A stretch of 64,000 bases of DNA, taken from Megamerina dolium (Eukaryota > Arthropoda > Insecta > Diptera > Megamerinidae). The stretch is from contig OY978526.1 in the NCBI GenBank assembly GCA_963854835.1, forward strand, positions 91,834,140 through 91,898,139. Reading direction: 5' to 3'. Below are positions 24,969 through 36,243 of this stretch, in pieces. The number at the start of each line of letters is the position of its first letter. The stretch's first letter is position 1. Position numbers and translations under genes: made by a program. The notes beneath the pieces are model-generated. The model had not been told where the DNA came from. It saw only the letters and a program-made list of their open reading frames with translations, and did not search any database.

Positions 24969-25548
24969 TTCTATGATTGTCGTTCCACGATGAATAGCTT
25001 CTTTAAAAATTCTTATTTCTAACAATTAGCTAGTAATTTCGCTTTGATTAACACTGTATGAATCACGTTTTTGCTTGGATACTACCAATTTATATGCCGA
25101 CTAAACAGAAAACGAAAATTCTCGATCAGAGAAAATGATTACGTCGCATGATCAAATGCCTATATGACAATGAATTTTCTGCAATTTTCTTGCAAGTTCG
25201 ACAAGCACATTGTTAGCAATGGAAGACTTCTCTGCTCTACTTAGTATAGAAAACAGTCTATGAAATGCTATTTATAAATTTATTTTATTCTTGTTCTCCT
25301 ATTGCATCTTGACAGTTGGAACTTTTGTTTTTATACCTCTACTCCACCTCCAATATTCGCATTTTCGTTGCCCTTTTCACATTGGCTTTGTTCACTACTG
25401 CAATTATTATTACAAATTGCAATTATTACCAGTTTTTACAGGTTACGTGTACTCGAAAAATTTACAACGAGAGCGTAAAAAATAAGAGAGAGAAAAATAG
25501 CTACAAATTTCTAATAGTAATAATTTGCAGAGTATAAAAGAACCATAA

Positions 25549-25930
25549 CATGTATCAATATCAATACACGGATGACAGAATATGAGAGTTGTGCCCATCT
25601 TTTACCACTAATCGGTTCTCAGTGAATTTGACAGCATCAGCTGTGTAAGTGACGTCACACTGGTCGAATGATTGCTTTTTTCATTTATTATTGCCCATTG
25701 TTTACATTTTTGTTTTCAATTTGTTCATAATTTTGATATTTCTCTCGCAGTTGGACCAGTGTTACGTCACTACGCTCAAAAATCCTCTCTAATGGACGCA
25801 ATGTACTAATTCTATCATCTTTGAATATCAATCTGATATCTCCGTACTTGATAATTTTTATTGGTTTTCCGTTCACGTATTTTTTCTTAAAATTTTCTGT
25901 TTGTGAGAATGCACTTCTCAAATTTGAGTT
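25549..25930 (+). repeat. dispersed repeat family X, copy 1
   Basis: Contains CACGGATGACAGAATA, TGCCCATCTTTTACC, CTCAGTGAATTTGACAG and CAGCTGTGTAAGTGACGTCA, then CCCATTGTTTACATTTTTG. The first part is repeated inverted at 43,005-43,105 and the second part near 38,895. It is probably a degraded DNA transposon or MITE. The 77-residue minus-strand frame within it has no recognised domain. Confidence 0.5.
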
Positions 25931-26211
25931 TACTCGTTACAAGTTTATACTGGGATTGTACGTGAACACCCTACTTGTTTATAATCAAAGTTGTTTAAAC
26001 CTATATGACTTATCTTTTTTTTTTGTATATTCCATAATTTGTTTAATGCATTTCGTTTGCTTGAGCTAGTTTGACCTACTTCAAGAATTCTAAAATACAA
26101 AATATACATAATTAGTGTAAATGCTTAAAATATTGTTTTACGTGTTCGTTTTAATTCTTTTTGTTTACAACGTTTTGTCAGAATTTGACAATTCCATCTC
26201 TTTTTCATGCA

Positions 26212-26353
<142 letters not shown>

Positions 26354-26711
26354 AAATCCTTTATCATCAGTAACATTTTGCGCTTTTTAATACACTAAAA
26401 ATATAGAAGTCTGTAGGCAAAAAAGTATGGTCAATTATATAAATTGCAGCGAATATTTCAACGCGGAATATACATATCATCAATTAAAACATCAATGAGA
26501 GAGTAAAAAACAGAAAAAATTGACAGCAAATATTGATCATGAAATATCGGCACATAACAAATTCATATACAATAATGTCAATTGTCAAATTCAGCTGATC
26601 GCATAGAATTTGTTTAAAAATATTATGATATAACAGAAGAAAGGTTCCGTGGAAAGCAATGCGAATATAATAAGAAAAACCTATAGAATAAGTGTTAATT
26701 TATTATAGGAA

Positions 26712-27468
26712 ATGTTTTCATCACAATGTCATCGCCTCGTACGAAATATTCTAGCAACAAATTATATTGGAGAACTTCTCACAGTAGCAGACATCAGTAC
26801 CAGTGCAATGCTATGCAGCGCGAACTATTACGAAGCCCTAGGCATACCAAAAACATCAACACAAAGTGATATTAAGGCAGCCTACTATAAACTATCTATG
26901 CAATTTCATCCGGACAAAAACAAAGGTAGCGATTCTGCGTCCAAAAAATTTCGTGAAATCACCCAAGCATATGAAGTGCTAGGAAATTACAAATTAAGAC
27001 GACTGTATGACAAAGGTATGAGTACATAAAGGAAAGATATGGATGTAACATGTGTTTTCCCCAATAGGTATCATACATACTGCTGGCTCACAGTATGCTC
27101 ATCATGGCGATGCTGTGCCTGATGATGAACCAGAATTGGAAGATGACCATCAAACGAAATTTTATAAATCACGATTTCGTAAATCAACGGTTTCCGATGC
27201 TACAGGTCGTACCCCTATCTATGATTTCGATGAATGGTCTCGCGCTCACTACGGCAAATCATTTGAACGACGACGAGATGCTAAAGCTAAATTTAATCGG
27301 TTACAAAACCAAGCGACATACCAAAAATCATCGTCACAGAATGAGATTGTCATTTTTAGTTTAATATTTTGTGCCCTGTCAGTGTATGCTATGTTTGTAG
27401 CGGAAAGCTCCTACGATGTACCGAAAGAAAAAGCAATACGTTCAGTAGATGGAAAAAAGGAAAGCTAA
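26712..27468 (+). CDS. DNAJC30-type mitochondrial J-domain protein
   Basis: Two coding exons, 26,712-27,015 and 27,068-27,468, with a 52-bp intron, giving 234 residues (human DNAJC30 has 226). After an N-terminal segment that may be a mitochondrial signal comes a J domain, about residues 38-102 (NYYEALGIP, the HPD motif at 66-68 and AYEVLGNYKLRRLYDKG). The HPD motif stimulates Hsp70 ATPase. The second exon has the family-specific IYDFDEWSRAHYGKSFERRR block and ends with one hydrophobic membrane span (IVIFSLIFCALSVYAMFV). Human DNAJC30 associates with ATP synthase and complex I turnover in the inner membrane; the role here is inferred from that. Possible AATAAA signals lie near 27,896 and 27,941. 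Converges with BUD23. Confidence 0.9.
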
Positions 27469-28025
27469 ATATGAATTGTGATACAAATTTTTTACTCACG
27501 AGGTGTAACGGACTATGTTAAAATTATATACAATATGTATCCTCACATTTCCACAGAATATTACACAAAATATTTATATAATTTTTGTTCATGCAATATC
27601 CTCAATCCTTCACAATCTTATAAATATCTAATATAAGGTGATATGTGTAATTTCGAAAGTATGACATGAAAAAAATTACAACCAAAACATTTTGTGAAGC
27701 GATGACTTGTCCCAATTCTGTGGGAACGTCCATAGGCAGATGTCATGTTTAGATACCAATCCAAACTTTATAACCAGGCATACATATGTATATAACATGT
27801 TATTCCATGTAGATACAAATTTTTGTTAAAATCTAGATTATATAGTTCAATTGCTTAGAAAATTGTATTTCAACAGCGTAAATGTACGAATATAGAATAA
27901 ATTATATGTACATACACATAAACTTGGTAAAACTACTATTTAATAAAATTATAAAAATTTTTTTAGTTTAATTTATATTAAATGAACCAATTCTCTGATT
28001 GGACTAAAAAATGACGAATATTTCA
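27469..28025. other. convergent intergenic region DNAJC30 / BUD23
   Basis: AT-rich 3' flanks of two convergent genes. AATAAA-type motifs on the plus strand lie near 27,896 and 27,941. No other feature is seen. Confidence 0.5.
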
Positions 28026-29025
28026 TTAAAATCGTCCACTACGTTTACGTCCTGTGTACTTTGTGTCCGGGCGCGTCTCACGACCCTGCCTTCGTCTTCG
28101 CTCTTTTTTCGCCAAAATCCAATCACGTGACTTTTTCAACGGTTTACCACGCGCAGCCTTACACATGTCTCTTTTTTTAATGTAGCCAATACGCTTCTCA
28201 TCCTCTTCGTTGCCTAAACAGAGAGCATACAATAATTACATACTTCCAGTTTCATTTCAAATTCATACCTAAAGCTTTTGGCATTGGTGCTGCGCCACCA
28301 GTCATCAACACTAGAAAATATTTTTTAGCCTTCGTGGAATTAGGATAGTCGACAACTAAACCACCATAGAAACCAGCCTTCATCGCTTGCGAAGTAACCA
28401 TTTCAATCTGGTCAGCATTTTCGGGATAGAATTGGAATACAGCTCGTGCAGTACGTGTCAACGACGAAAACAATGTCGAGAAGAATTTATACAGTCGCTT
28501 ATGCGGATTATGGGTGCTCTTATCTGCATTACAAAGCCACTGCAACGCTGAAATGGAAATCGCCCCATCGAATGTGCCTGCCTTAAAAGGCATACCATGC
28601 CCCATGTCGGATAAAATTAAATCACCATCAACTTCACGATCGACTGCTATATCCAACATTGATTTTGATATATCTACGCCAATCCACATGTGTCCATTAT
28701 CTTCGAGTACACTGCCCGATAATCCAGAACCACAACCTATGTCCAATATAAGACTGGCCTGATCATCGGGTAGAGCTAGCAGTTCCACAGCTCGTTCAGA
28801 CATTTCTACCTGAATTTCAATAATGCGGGAACTAAACAAAAATACATTAACCACTTTGATCTAACTTTAATATAATATGTATTAAACTTACTTGCTGGAA
28901 TATTTTTTCGCCTCTTCATCATTGTAAAACTTTATTGAGAAACATTATTTAAACATTTATTTAATTTGTTGTTTTGATTAACTTACAATTTCTGGTGGTG
29001 CCGCATGTTCTGGTCTTCTTGCCAT
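28026..29025 (-). CDS. BUD23 18S rRNA (guanine-N7) methyltransferase
   Basis: Methylates a guanine of 18S rRNA with its partner TRMT112 and is needed for small-subunit maturation in the nucleus. Four coding exons: 28,987-29,025, 28,892-28,929, 28,269-28,831 and 28,026-28,213, with introns of 55-60 bp, giving 275 residues, as in other BUD23 proteins. The start [13 protein letters not shown] lies in a 13-codon exon too short for an ORF scan. The SAM-binding motif [13 protein letters not shown] is at about residues 53-65 and the acidic partner [11 protein letters not shown] follows. ALQWLCNAD is the motif IV region. The basic C-terminus ([18 protein letters not shown]) is the WBSCR22 tail, likely for nucleolar and rRNA contact. 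It is divergent from ISCA2. Confidence 0.96.
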
Positions 29026-30202
29026 ATCTCTTAGTTATAAATAAGTTTGATTAGTTTCCAAATGATCTTTTATTTTCAAAATACACGTGCACATCATCAA
29101 AATTCTTCCTTTCATCTGTTCAACATTTTTATAAAAATATTTTGGATGCATACAATAGATCTGTTCGCCGGAAATAATTGAAATTTCGAATTGTTTCGAG
29201 AGAATCGTGGTATAATTATAATGGTAGAACAATATGAGAGTTCTCACGAATGAAGGCGAGGAAGTAAACAAGCAATGCACACAAAGCTAAAGGAGAAGAA
29301 GAAAATAACACATACTTGAGTTTGACAATAAGAAAAAGGATTTTTAATTGCTCTACCTTTATGCTGCAACTAGCCACCGACGTAGCGTACGTACGTACCG
29401 CCCGTACTTAAGAACATACAAAATTGCATTGATTTTCTCCGCTCCGAGCAACGTCTACGTCACCGTCATACGGTGGTGAGTTTTCGTTAACACGACATTC
29501 TCATAAGATAGGTCGTGTCAGCTGACACGTTCTACGTTTTTACGTGGGTGGCTAGTTGCAGCATTATTATTAAAACTTCGTATAGACTGAAGCGTAGCTA
29601 TTGCTGTAACACGACATAAAAAACCGAACATAATGATGCAGACTTTGTAAATGTCAGAACGCTGCCAACTGAAAATAAATAAATTTAATTTTAAAAAATT
29701 AGAGTCAAAGTCATGGTGTTAAAGTATATTATTCATAGTTATCTCTTTCCTACTCGTATAGCATATAGAATGAACCTGTTGACTAATAGCGCTATTACAA
29801 TCAACTTAAACTTAGAATCGACTTGTTTGACATATTTTCAATACAAAAATCTGTCAAAAGCCGGCTCCAACTTTATGATGATTCTAATGGTTATAATTTT
29901 TAAGATATTAGTTTTGTAGAAGTTAAAGTTATATTTTAAATTCAATTATTCACTTAGGCATGAATAATTAAAGTATTATTCAAGTATTTATTTTTATTAA
30001 ATACAAAGTTTATGAAAAATGTGGTAGCAACGTTAGTCATTGTACTTGACAGCTGTGCGGCTTTCTACAACGACATAAAGTGATAATAGTGGGGCGAACA
30101 AACCTAATTACAGCTGATTTTGACAGCTTGTTGTTGTGACTGCATAAGTAAACTTAAATAACTGCTTCCATTGTGAAATTGGAAAAAAATAAACTATAGA
30201 AA
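29026..30202. other. divergent intergenic region BUD23 / ISCA2
   Basis: About 1.2 kb between two outward-facing genes. It holds a TIR-like arm at 29,207-29,234, a 202-bp MITE at 29,362-29,563, and AT-rich sequence next to ISCA2. Promoter elements cannot be assigned by eye. Confidence 0.5.
29362..29563. mobile_element. 202-bp MITE with 17-bp TIRs and TTA duplication
   Basis: The ends are TGCTGCAACTAGCCACC and its exact complement GGTGGCTAGTTGCAGCA. TTA lies directly outside both ends (29,359-29,361 and 29,564-29,566). A three-base TWA duplication is typical of the PIF/Harbinger superfamily, so this is a likely non-autonomous member. Internal sequence contains ACGTA-rich blocks near both ends and has no coding capacity. 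Confidence 0.85.
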
Positions 30203-30741
30203 ATGGCATTTGTCCTTAGACGTATAATTGGCCTCACAGCAGTACAGAGGTAGAAATGAAATTGTTGTATAATTAATTAATATTAACGTCAACAATTCAA
30301 AGACAAGTAGCTGGCAACTTGCATGCAAATGGCATTACACATCTATTGTACGCTTCTAATACAACCAAAGCTACACCTGACGCTGTTAAAGATTTGAAAG
30401 AGGAAGCTAATGAACACAAATTAAATCTTAGTGATTCGTGTATTAAACGCTTGCGTGAGATATGCCACGATGGATCATTTCTGCGTGTCACTGTAGAGGG
30501 GGGCGGATGTTCAGGATTTCAGTACAAATTTGATTTGGATAAAAAACTGAACGAAGATGACGCCGAATTCGGTGAAAATAATGCAAAAGTTGTCATTGAC
30601 AATGTATCACTGGAGTATTGTGCTGGTGCTACAGTGGATTATCACACCGAATTAATACGTTCTGGTTTTCGTATGGTCGCCAATCCTCAGGCTGAACAGG
30701 GTTGTTCGTGTGGTGCCTCATTTGCAATAAAATTAGATTAA
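30203..30741 (+). CDS. ISCA2: ISCA2 mitochondrial iron-sulfur assembly protein
   Basis: A-type protein that, with ISCA1 and IBA57, supplies [4Fe-4S] clusters to mitochondrial enzymes such as aconitase. Two coding exons, 30,203-30,249 and 30,303-30,741, with a 53-bp intron, giving 161 residues. The first exon (MAFVLRRIIGLTAVQ) looks like a mitochondrial targeting peptide. The fold follows from about residue 60. All three conserved cysteines are present: Cys85 in VEGGGCSGFQYKF, and Cys150 and Cys152 in QGCSCGASF near the C-terminus. Without the first exon the protein would lack its import signal. It is divergent from BUD23 and convergent with the PPP1R21 homologue. Confidence 0.95.
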
Positions 30742-31153
30742 ATACCTTAGTGATTATATATTCTTTATTCGACTTTTCATTATTAGACTACTTGTTTCAA
30801 AACATTTAGAAAATATTAACATATATGTATGTATAAATATTAATCAATGCACATATACATATGTGTTGCAATCATAAGAAAAACAATTGGAACAACTGCA
30901 TATGAGATGTTCATACGTATGCACACTGTTCCATTTGTTTTACTTTTGACTACGATATACACTAGCAAAAATGAAATTATGCAAAATTTCTTACAATAAT
31001 GTTATATAAATAGAAATTGGTATTTCGAAAATGCTTTAACAATTACATATTGTACATATGTATCAATATAAAGTAAATCGTAAAAATTTTACAATTGCTT
31101 TGACCATTTCATATTTTCAGCTAATTTAAAATTGAATATTCCATTAGTGAGAC
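30742..31153. other. convergent intergenic region ISCA2 / PPP1R21
   Basis: 412 bp of AT-rich sequence shared by two 3' ends. TTCTTTATTCG at about 30,761 reads AATAAA on the minus strand and could serve the minus-strand gene. Nothing else was recognised. Confidence 0.5.
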
Positions 31154-32775
31154 TTATTTACAAGCGGCCAACTGATCGCTCAAACTAATCACTTGTTCTG
31201 TTAATACACTGATTTGTTCTTCATAATTAATGCGTGTTGTTGCCTGAAAAATTACATTTTAGTGGAAAAAATTTACGTCAAACTTTAACTGAATAGTTTA
31301 CCAAATCTTCCTCGAGTATTTGCAACGCTTGATTAATGCTTTGTATTTGCTCATCTTTTGCCTTTAATTCGTATGTGGCGTTCTCGAGACAATTTTGCAA
31401 ATGCTCGATTTCCGCTTCATATGAAGCCATATGAGATTCAGCTAAACATTTCGCCCGTAATAGGTCCTCGTATTTTTTACTAAATTGATTGTAAATTAAT
31501 AGCTCGTTTGTTGGAGGCTGTGGTGGCTCTTTTAGGGATTCACGCTGTGCACTATAAATTGTTTATGAAATACTAATAAATGCAAAGTGAAGGAAGTATT
31601 TTTAAATAAATGTTCTCATACCTTTTGCTTTCTGCAAAACTTGGTTTAACCGTAAGACCTGCTGCAGTCGTGCTACAACTGCAATTCCCATCAGAAACTA
31701 TAGATTTGGTTGTACTTGCCATGAGCGACACCATAAATTCTTTATTACTGTCACCACTTCCTGCGAACGTTTGATTCAATTTTGCAATTTCATATTGTGT
31801 ACGCCAGTGCAGTGCTTCCTTCTCAAGATGTGCAATGCGCTCCTCCATTGAGACATGTGCCGCTGTGTTCATAGCAGTTGCATGATTATAGTTGTTACTG
31901 TGTATTGGGGTATTATCACTGCCAGAAGCACTCAAAGCATCTTCACTGCCAAGCTGTATTTTAAAGTAAGAGCGCAAAGCTCTTTATTATGCACATTATA
32001 AACTTGTCTCCACTTACCATGCTTGCTGCCTCCACTAATTTTGTTTCCAATTCTGAATTCCGGGTTTGCAGCACCTCTATATCACGTCTTAAGCGCTTCT
32101 CTATTTCGCTTTGTTCTGTAGCACGTCTCTCGATCAACTGCTCCAAATTAGCAATACGTTCTTCATGCAATCTCAAATCACGTTCTTTGTCATCAACCTA
32201 CAAATTAAATAAATTGCACTAATTGTAATTGGCACGCATATACACATATAATTATTCCTTCAATTCGCTATCCTCTGCTCACCAACGATGTTAGTTGCGC
32301 ATTCTCCATTATTTTCTTTTGCAACTCTTCAAAAAATAGCGCATCTTGTCCTATATCACTGACGCCACTACCATTACCCATTGTTGCTTCACCAGCTTGC
32401 AACTGTTCCAATTTGTTGGAACGTTTTGTCTCCCTTTCTCGTTTACGTCCTTCATTTTTAGCGAGCTCATCTTGTAATGCCGCTACACGATGTTCTAATT
32501 GTTTATTACGAAATCCCAATGAGTCTACCTCTTGCTCGGTACGCCTGATTGAAGTTTCTCGTTGTCGCAATTGATCGCGTAAAGTGGAACTCTTGGCTTG
32601 CTCTTCCAACACTGCCTTTTTTAAAACACTCGCTTGTGCACGCAACTACAATAGAATAATGATATATCTTCAGAATTTAATTAATAAATTTAAATGGGCG
32701 TATATATAAATGTACTTTCGAATATTCTGCAGCCAATTTGTGATATTTTGCATCGGGTATTGTCGACGACTCCAT
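31154..32775 (-). CDS. PPP1R21 (KLRAQ motif) coiled-coil protein
   Basis: Six coding exons: 32,716-32,775, 32,283-32,645, 32,018-32,197, 31,622-31,953, 31,302-31,551 and 31,154-31,243, all with GT-AG ends and matching phases, giving 424 residues. The N-terminus MESSTIPDAKYHKLAAEYSK joins LRAQASVLKKAV across intron 1, so the family-defining KLRAQ motif spans the splice. Long coiled coils follow (RQRETSIRRTEQEVDSLGF; LEQLIERRATEQSEIEKRL). The last exon ATTRINYEEQISVLTEQV matches the C-terminal ATTR.xYEEQ segment of PPP1R21. Human PPP1R21 (780 residues) is a subunit of the FERRY complex, a Rab5 effector on early endosomes. This version is much shorter, mainly in its middle and C-terminal parts. 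Its role in flies is inferred. Confidence 0.88.
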
Positions 32776-34097
32776 GACCTGATGTTATTGCTACTGCTGT
32801 ACGAATATATATTTTATCTTTTGAGGGTGTTTTGTTTGATTCTTCTATGGTTTTCTCTTTGATTTTCCGTATTTAATTTGATGAACGTATATCCTCTCCT
32901 CGTTAATTTCTACATTTATTTGTGTTTTTTCATTTCGTTTCTAATCAATTACTTCCATTCGTCGCTTTATTTGTTTTTATCTCTCATTTTCACATATGTA
33001 TATGACTATATTTTATCTGACTTATTTTATACATTTTGGCAACGTTGACAGAAGTGCAGTTTATTTTTCAGCAGAGTATAATTCACAAAGTAAGGCAATC
33101 TGAGGAGGAATTATGAAGTAAATGTATAGAAGAAAAATATAAAGCCGCTTTATGAAATCTATCAAATTGTAAAATTCGAAAGTATTTTGTCACATTAACC
33201 CCATGGTTGTGTATAAGAGTCAAATATCTCAAATGCACTTGTATATTTTTTCTTTCCTATTATTAAATTTTATTTTAATTACATCAACTTTTCAATATTT
33301 TTTTAATTGTTACAATAATTATAATAATAACAAATTTTGTCTTTCTTTAAACAATTGAAAAAAAGGAAACAAAATTCCGTACTCAACCAGAAGTTCAATA
33401 ACATGTTTTAGCATATCCTCTGCTTGACAGGAGAATAAATATTACGATTGCCTTACTTTGTTAAATATACTATGATTTTTCAGAACCATTTGGATAAGCA
33501 CACTTTCAATGTTTTGCTGTCAATCGTGGTACACCACGGCTGTCAGTGTAGTTCTGTTTTCACTCTCTCATCAATGTTTTAATTAATATCGTGGTATAAA
33601 CATTACAGTAGAGCACTCCCAGAGAGGAATTTTGATTCTGACATTTTTAAATAAGTGTATGAAACTTAAAACTTCATTTGACATATTTTACTACGGTTTA
33701 AATGTGGAGTTCTATATATCGTATAGGAATCAATTTTCCCTTACCAAATATTAGTAGACTTCGAGAATTGTCACTGCTACATTTAAGATTTTGCTGCAGT
33801 TTCGTACAACCAAAAAGTGATATAGATTCATTTCAACAACAAAGAATTGCGTTCATTCACCAATACAACAACAATTGCATTGTTTGACATCAAACATTGA
33901 TAGTGTATTCTCACAATATGTACCGCGTTTGATGACTCAATAGGAAATGGTTGGCAATAACAGCAAAAAAAAGAATTGTTGGCACTACATACTCTGACAC
34001 TTCAAATGTCATTGGAGAAGTAAACAAATGTTCGACAGATGCAATTTGGATTTTGTGCGGAAATTGCGAAAAATTATTTAATTTTAACTAATAAAAT
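32776..34097. other. divergent intergenic region PPP1R21 / Cbp20
   Basis: About 1.3 kb holding the promoters of both genes. CGTGGTATAAACATTACAGT near 33,591 resembles the TIR of the small MITE family seen at 42.3 kb. The open frame at 33,702-33,887 has no recognised domain and I do not call it. Confidence 0.5.
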
Positions 34098-34700
34098 ATG
34101 TCAGCTAATTCGGTAGAATTAAGTTCATATCGTGATCAACATTTTAAGGTAAGAATTCATCAAATTGTTTTCTCAATAATTTGTTCTCGATGCAATTTTC
34201 CATTCATCAACATAAAAAGGGGTCACGTATAGACCAGGAACGGTCATTGCGCGAATCTACAACACTGTACGTAGGCAATCTTTCATTTTACACAACAGAA
34301 GAACAAATACATGAACTCTTCTCGCGTTGTGGGGAAGTGAGACGCATAGTTATGGGCTTGGATAAATATAAAAAGACTCCATGTGGTTTTTGTTTTGTGG
34401 AATATTATGCACGAGCTGATGCTGAAAACTCAATGAGGTATGATGTGTACTTACGCAAATGGAGTAAATATGAGGATGTAATTGCTATGTCATTATAATA
34501 GATATGTCAACGGTACACGCTTGGACGATCGTTTAATACGTGTGGACTGGGATGCCGGTTTCATTGAAGGGCGACAATATGGTCGCGGCAAAACCGGTGG
34601 CCAAGTGCGAGATGAGTATAGAACTGATTATGATGCCGGTAGAGGTGGCTATGGAAAATTACTCTCACAAAAAATCGCACCTAATACAGATAATCGCTAA
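34098..34700 (+). CDS. Cbp20: nuclear cap-binding protein subunit 2 (CBP20)
   Basis: Binds the m7G cap of nuclear RNAs as a heterodimer with CBP80, acting in splicing, export and 3' processing. Three coding exons: 34,098-34,148, 34,220-34,437 and 34,502-34,700, giving 155 residues (Drosophila 154). The start is [17 protein letters not shown]. One RRM spans about residues 32-108, with RNP2 LYVGNLSF and RNP1 GFCFVEYY. Both cap-stacking tyrosines of the human protein (Tyr20 and Tyr43) have counterparts at Tyr11 and Tyr34. The C-terminus ([19 protein letters not shown], then [12 protein letters not shown]) is the cap-induced ordered tail. The intron 1 acceptor has a weak pyrimidine tract, but the phase and homology fix it. 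Confidence 0.97.
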
Positions 34701-35030
34701 TTATTTATAAATATATATGTAGGAATACTTTTTAATAGATATTTATGTTTTAAGATATTTGAGATTGTCATTTAATTCATATCCGAACAAGCAAAAGACA
34801 TCCTTTTCAATTATTTGCTGTAGAAATTCACCACTCGTACTTGGTTTCTTTCAACAGTCCCCTTGATTATATCCATAACTGTAAATTTAAATATATTCAT
34901 ATATTTCGAAATCCTAAACTATTTTTTCAAAAAATAAGCAATATGTATATAAAAGCATTTCTCCAAGTTTTTAAATGACTTTTTTCATATTTTTTCTAAT
35001 AAATTTTACATTTGAAAAATAATTAAAAAC
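34701..35030. other. convergent intergenic region Cbp20 / CCDC134
   Basis: 330 bp of AT-rich sequence shared by two 3' ends. An AATAAA at about 34,998 on the plus strand could end the Cbp20 transcript. Nothing else was seen. Confidence 0.5.
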
Positions 35031-35868
35031 CTATAATTCCGTTTTACTACCACCACTGAGCTGCGGCCCCTTTTTCAATTTCTTCGCCAATCTCTTTTGC
35101 CCTTGCTTGTGTCGAAAATTATCTTCTTGCTGCTTATAGTAGGGATTCGTGTAATTTTCTTCACGCAACTCTTCATTTATCTCCTGTTGCAATAGTTCCA
35201 TTACCCGTGCAGTTGGGTCATCAATTATGTGAGGCAAGGCGCTGACAAAATTCACACACCAGTTAAGAATTTGCTTCCAATTCAATAAATCTTTTTTACG
35301 AAATATCCGATAACTAATTTCAGGAAAATGTAACAAACTCTCTGCCGCTAAACAGCAATTTTCTAGAGTTAATATAGTTGCTTCTTGCAGACGGTAGTCA
35401 GTTTGGGGGAAGCCATCATCCATCGGTCGGTAACCATATGACATGAGGGTTACATTATTTCTATTTATAACCTATAAAAAACAAATGCATAAACAATTCT
35501 TGATTACAATCACAAGCAACGATGGCATGCCTACCTCGAACATATTCTGATAGGCCATTGTCAGTAGTTTAAAATTCTTTTCGTAGTTTGAACGTAACAT
35601 TTGTTTTATCATATCACGATGTTCCTTTCTACGTTCCTTCAATATTTTAGCATCTATCGAATGAATTGAAGAAAGAAATATAATACAAAAAAACCAAAAA
35701 TGATTCCATATGTTTTCAACACATACAAAACTCCGCTTGAAAAATAGTTTTGATGGACGCCTCTGGATAGTTGTCATTTTGTTCTCCTTCTATTATTTGA
35801 ACATTGTTTGTATTCACTCGAAATATTAAACTTAATAAAATTATTTGAAGCATAAATAAGTACATCAT
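35031..35868 (-). CDS. CCDC134-type ER luminal protein
   Basis: Three coding exons: 35,727-35,868, 35,535-35,653 and 35,031-35,471, with introns of 73 and 63 bp, giving 233 residues (human CCDC134 has 229). The first exon starts at a double ATG and encodes a signal peptide (MMYLFMLQIILLSLIF) in a frame different from the long open frame that covers 35,472-35,777. The splice donor GTATGT at 35,726 and the acceptor CGATAG before 35,653 join F to YAKILKERRKEHRDM in phase, matching the human segment IYKKMFEVKRREQLLA. RKKDLLNWKQILNWCVNF matches the human core. The protein ends in KKGPQLSGGSKTEL, a KDEL-like ER retrieval signal (human QSEL). Human CCDC134 acts on GRP94 at the ER translocon; the same role here is inferred. 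Confidence 0.88.
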
Positions 35869-36243
35869 TTTAATTAATGTCTATCCTTCAGCTAAATGCG
35901 GTTCCTAGTGCTTGATCTCACTGTGATGAAGTTCAACTCACATATTCACAATCAATTTATTAAACGTGAACTTTAACTATTGTGAATGAATTAGAAAACA
36001 TATGATCGTAACATGTGTCTGAGCAATACTATTACTTCTTATCATTATTAATTTCTTTTGATACAAAAGTATGTTTTTTCTTCGGATCTACTTTATTTCA
36101 TATTATATTCTACAACACTAATATTTATTCAATTTGCATTACATGCTTTTTGTATTCTGTAGCAATACTACTAGAATGTTTTAATGCTCTATAACTATAA
36201 ACAGCGGTCGCTAATAAATAGTTGCCATTGCTCGAATTTCGCA
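35869..36243. other. intergenic, CCDC134 promoter / Prx5 3' flank
   Basis: 375 bp. TTTATT at about 36,087 and 36,124 reads AATAAA on the minus strand and could end Prx5. The CCDC134 promoter must lie here too. No motif assigned. Confidence 0.45.

Noticed and set aside
25688..25921. 77-residue minus-strand frame with charged composition
   Set aside because: It lies in a dispersed repeat, related segments elsewhere do not keep the frame, and no domain is recognised.
35472..35777. 101-residue minus-strand frame as the CCDC134 N-terminus
   Set aside because: It includes an intron. The alternative frame from 35,868 gives a signal peptide and matches the family across a GT-AG splice.
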